From Strongyloides papillosus (lineage: Eukaryota > Nematoda > Chromadorea > Rhabditida > Strongyloididae), in the NCBI GenBank assembly GCA_005656395.1, contig SRSI01000031.1, positions 806,001 through 870,000 on the forward strand: a stretch of 64,000 nucleotides of DNA, in the 5' to 3' direction. The translations under genes were made by a program, and so were the position numbers. The notes under the pieces were generated by a model, which saw only the letters and a list, made by a program, of their open reading frames with translations, had not been told where the DNA came from and made no database searches. The stretch's first letter is position 1. The number at the start of each line of letters is the position of its first letter. Below, one piece after another: positions 60,599 through 64,000 of this stretch.

Positions 60599-60742
60599 AC
60601 ACATAATCAATAAAATATTATTCAACTTTCGTAAATTTTTATTAATTATTCATTATATTAATTATTATTGAATTAAAATTTTTTAATATGCACTCTACTA
60701 TAAAAAAATTTTAAATGATTAAATTTTATTTCCACTTTTACA

Positions 60743-62072
60743 ATGCATAAATTATCATTATGTCTTTTTTTTATTTTGATTCTTTCAAAAGGACAAAGTA
60801 GTTATCAACAATATATTAGAGGTAATTTCCCAATTACACAATTTTATTAATTTATTAAGATGAATGCAAATTACAAAATGCCCAAAGATACAATTCTTTC
60901 TTTAAAACCAACAAATACACATTCTTGCTGATGATTGTAGTTTTATAAATTATGATCAAATGTTTAATTACACCTCAAAGAATAAGATATGTAAACATTC
61001 CTCTCTTGTTTTATTGATGTCTCAAGAATTATTGGAAAAGGATATAAAGACTAAATTAATTTACATTATTTATAAAAATTTTACATATAAAAGATTTGAT
61101 TCAATAAAAGTGTACGAAGAAGAATCAAACGTATATTATGTTCCTAAAAAACCAATAACTGAAACTCAAAATATATCGACAATAGAAAAGATAAACTGTA
61201 GAATTGATGATATAATAACGGATTACCTAACTTCGAATTATGATAAAATGAAAAACGCTCGTTTTATACGTTTAACAACAGATTTTTATGAGGAAGAAAA
61301 AATTTTTTTTAATTTATATGTCGCTCTGCTTGACGAAAGGAATAATATTAAAATAGAGAAGTCTGTACTTACTTCCAACATTAAAAATTCGAACTTAAAA
61401 AATTCTGCAAATGAAGCATGTACAAATAAAAATGTTCGTAATTTTTACGAAATAAAATCAACTTCCAAGTATCTCAAATTATTTTGGCACCCAAAATAAT
61501 ATATATCAATTACTTATCTACAATAATTTTATTGTTACTGTAGAGAAAATACCACATATAAATGGATATTATTATGAAGAAACGCTATTAAATTAAAATA
61601 CTTTAAAGATGAAGTGAAACCCGTTACTATATGTTTAGATGAAAAAATTATCAGAAAACCAATATACATTTCATTTTACAATGGATATGATCAGAAAAAA
61701 GAACCAAATGATGAGAATAACACATATACTAGTATAAGAAATAAAATTATCTATATAGTAATGATAGTTATCATAATCTTGATTATTATTTTATCTTGTA
61801 GAAATATTAAAAAAGAATATAATGCAATTCTTAATATGGATAAAGAAATACAAGACAAAATATTTGGAAAAAGGAAGGGCAAAAAATTACATGAAATTTT
61901 GAATGAAAAACTTCAACAACAACATTCTAACAACGATGACGGTATTAAACCAATAATTCCATATGTTAAATTTGATAAAAGATTCAATGAAATAAATAAA
62001 ATACCAAAGAAAAGAGTTACAGGTATGGAGATTAAAACACTCTCCAAAAACATAGAATACATCAGTTCATAA
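60743..62072 (+). pseudogene. type I membrane protein gene with two lesions
   Basis: Exon 1 (60743-60821) encodes a signal peptide (MHKLSLCLFFILILSKG). A 38-nt phase-1 intron leads to exon 2 at 60860. Its frame (DECKLQNAQRYNSFF...) must shift by one base near 60895-60940 to continue into the long frame through 60960-61468. A 75-nt phase-2 intron (GTATCT...CTGTAG) leads to the last exon 61544-62072, which has one in-frame TGA (61575-61577). A membrane segment (IIYIVMIVIIILIIIL) and a basic cytoplasmic tail of about 100 residues follow. I recognise no domain. Signal peptide, ectodomain, anchor and tail are a coherent design, so either a recent pseudogene or two sequence errors. Confidence 0.55.
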
Positions 62073-62217
62073 TTATTACTATTTATTATTTAATTATCTC
62101 AATTACTTCACTAATAATATTTCACAAATAGTTATCGTTTATTTTGGAATAAAGTATCTCGTTATTTTTAAATTCTTTTTGTTTACTTCTAATTTACACT
62201 GTACGTTATTATTTACC

Positions 62218-62897
62218 ATGGGTAAAAATCAAAAAACTATACGTGGTACAAGATCAACATTTTTAATTGAAAAAATTATTAGAACCAGGATAAATGAAAG
62301 TTTATATTGGAAGGAAGAATGTTTTGGTTTATCAGGTATACTAAATATTTCTTTGTATTAATTATTTATTATTTGTAGCTGAAACTGTTATTGATAAAGG
62401 CGCTGAATTAAGATACGTTGGTGGTATTTATGCAGGAAACACCAGACCAACACCATTCTTATGTTTAACGTTAAAATTACTTGAATTAGCACCAGAAAAG
62501 GATATTATTATAGAATATATTCAACAGGAAGAATTTAAATACATAAGAGCATTAGGTGCAATGTACATTCGTCTTACATTTCCATCTGTTGATGTATATA
62601 GATATTTGGAACCTATATATAATGATTATAGAAAGTTAAGATATATGAATAGAATGGGAAGATTCGAATTAATGTATATGGATCAAGTTTATTGACAGAC
62701 TTCTGAACGAAGAATTGTTTTGTGATGTACATTTACCAAAATTACAAGGCCGTCAATTATTAGAACAAAATGATCAAATTGAATTGTATCATTCTAAGCT
62801 ATCAGAGGAACTTGATGCAATTAGTGGTGATGATAGTGACGAAGAATGTAAAGTAAAGAAAAAGTCAAAATTTCTGACAAATAAGAAGCTTACTTAA
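62218..62897 (+). CDS. pre-mRNA splicing factor PRP38, one frameshift
   Basis: Component of the U4/U6.U5 tri-snRNP, needed for spliceosome activation (family knowledge). Exon 1 62218-62335 and exon 2 from 62379 join by a 43-nt phase-1 intron. Conserved blocks include LIEKIIRTRI, YWKEECFGLS, ELRYVGGIYAGN, RPTPFLCLTLKLL, EYI...FKYIRALGAMYIRLTF, VYRYLEPIYNDYRKLR and FELMYMDQ. At about 62685 the frame shifts by one base; FIDRLLNEELFCDVHLPKLQGR continues in the next frame. Read as is, a TGA occurs at 62693-62695. The C-terminus is short and acidic/basic, without a long RS tail. PRP38 is essential and normally single copy, so a base error is as likely as a pseudogene. Confidence 0.85.
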
Positions 62898-63422
62898 TGT
62901 ATTTTTTTGTAAAAATAATTTTTCTTTAAGAAAAATAAAGTTTTCAATTATGGATAAATTTATACCAATAGGAATGTTAATGGGAGAAATGTTTAATATA
63001 ACTTCCATAGTAGAAATATTTTTATGCTCTTCCAAACAATGTTTGCATTTTAATATTAGGGAATGTAGATTCTGTGAGTTTAATAAACCACAAAGTTTAA
63101 ATAGACACTTTGAGGGATGTATAAATAAAGCACTTTTTGTTACAGTGATCATACATTTATCATCCCTTTAAAGTTGATAAGAATATCTACAAAAGAATAA
63201 ACAAATAAATAACATTTATAAAATATAACATATTATCATTAAGTAGCATATTACATATTTTGTCAAACACAATTTTATATCTAAAAACCTATAAATTACC
63301 ATCAATTATATAATAATAGAGTAATAACCTATAAGTTATACATAAAGATTCTAATAAATTTTATATGTAAATATATATTATTATATGTACTCTTAATTTT
63401 TAACAAATGCTTATGAGCTAAA
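62898..63422. other. convergent spacer, PRP38 to E2F-like gene
   Basis: Shared 3' side of two convergent genes. A 73-codon frame at 62950-63171 (plus) has a C-x2-C-like pattern but no supported start or partner exon; I leave it uncalled. Confidence 0.4.
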
Positions 63423-64000
63423 TTAGAAATCTTCGGAGAACGATGAAATTAAAGCAATATCACTAGTAAAATTGAATCTATAATCACCATCTTTAGCTTG
63501 TGGTACCAAAGGTACAATATATGTTTTTTCAACATACTGAATTCCACTAGAAGGACATCTTATATTACCATTTAAATGACCCGTTGAATTGTCAAAGGTA
63601 TTATCTTCTATTCGATAAAGATAATCTTGTTCTTCTATGTTTGTGACATTGTATGTCTGACCAGCAGAATCATACTCATTATTTAGATAATCGGAATTTC
63701 CCTCATAAAAATAGTCATAAGTTACAGGTACAGAAGTTTGTTCTATGTATGTTGCTGTTATTGGTTTAATAAACGATTTTATCATTAATGGATACGTCAC
63801 TCCTGTTTTATTGTCCATACATATTTTTCCTTCATCAGTCGAAAAAAGTGTACCTCTAGGTGGTTGAATAACAATAACTGCTTTATCAACAAATGTATCC
63901 ATAATATCACCGGCATGCATATAAAATAAATCTTCTTTAGCAGCTCCCTCGCACACATTTTTAAGGCTAACCTTCATATATTTTAAATATTCATCAAGTT
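63423..64000 (-). CDS. E2F-like transcription factor, C-terminal part (partial)
   Basis: The frame runs off the window's right edge; it is open upstream of the ATG at 63977, so this is an internal exon part, not the start. Residues about 15-70 of the visible portion (DLFYMHAGDIMDTFVDKAV...VIQPPRGTLF...) match the coiled-coil/marked-box region of E2F family members, which in other animals read Y-V-T-x-x-D-I, D-Q-T-V-I-x-I-K-A-P-P-E-T. The winged-helix DNA-binding domain would lie beyond the window. The C-terminal part is Tyr/Asn/Glu-rich without a recognisable pocket-protein motif. Probable role: cell-cycle transcription with a DP partner. Confidence 0.65.
   Translation of the reverse strand, partial: LDEYLKYMKVSLKNVCEGAAKEDLFYMHAGDIMDTFVDKAVIVIQPPRGTLFSTDEGKICMDNKTGVTYPLMIKSFIKPITATYIEQTSVPVTYDYFYEGNSDYLNNEYDSAGQTYNVTNIEEQDYLYRIEDNTFDNSTGHLNGNIRCPSSGIQYVEKTYIVPLVPQAKDGDYRFNFTSDIALISSFSEDF

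Noticed and set aside
62950..63171. 73-codon frame with paired cysteines downstream of PRP38
   Set aside because: Cysteine spacing hints at a zinc-finger, but the frame is short, lies in a convergent 3' region and has no partner exon; left as unproven.

Overview
The window looks like nuclear DNA from a nematode of the Strongyloides type. The sequence is extremely AT-rich. Its genes are compact, with small GT-AG introns that I could place by frame (38-75 nt in most genes). It carries nematode-typical families: serpentine chemoreceptors, a transthyretin-like secreted protein, a DUF273 glycosyltransferase-like protein and ShKT domains. The genus is an inference from composition and gene content, not a proven assignment.

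Layout. 1-20 kb: two tandem Str-superfamily chemoreceptors on the minus strand (2213-3220, 4598-5719), a mariner relic (7254-8138), a broken ShKT-domain gene (9934-10769), an unrecognised 537-residue protein (12085-13698), a small Cys-rich secreted protein (15604-16061) and two tandem Srx-like receptors (16863-17831, 18219-19145). 20.9-23.8 kb: an LTR retrotransposon with gag and protease but no reverse transcriptase. 24.6-32.2 kb: one minus-strand gene with 18 exons, many of them 18-90 nt. It encodes a secreted Gly/Cys/Pro-rich protein, all 17 introns are phase 1, and the exons and introns are tandemly duplicated. Inverted repeats (23.9-24.4 and 32.7-33.2 kb) flank it and several DNA transposon relics sit in its long introns. 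33.5-39 kb: a decayed Ty3/gypsy-like element carrying a hAT-like insertion.

39-46 kb: another chemoreceptor (40528-41500) between direct repeats, a hAT-like element and a tRNA-Gly(GCC) between a second pair of direct repeats. 46-52 kb: a mitochondrial dicarboxylate carrier, a transthyretin-like gene, a truncated TA-target transposon and the DUF273 gene. 55.2-58 kb: a four-exon aspartyl/asparaginyl beta-hydroxylase with altered co-substrate-pocket residues. 58.9-60.6 kb: a Mutator-like element with a perfect 9-bp target duplication and an internal array of about 175-bp satellite monomers. 60.7-64 kb: a membrane-protein gene with two lesions, a PRP38 splicing factor with one frameshift, and the 3' end of an E2F-like transcription factor that runs off the window.

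There is no operon logic here. Most genes are independent, and the receptor pairs arose by tandem duplication. The most unusual locus is the micro-exon gene at 24.6-32.1 kb, where the coding sequence grows by duplicating symmetrical exons with their introns. Several otherwise good genes carry single-base frame breaks, so some apparent pseudogenes could be assembly errors. All splice sites below were worked out by eye from GT/AG, frame and homology between copies.
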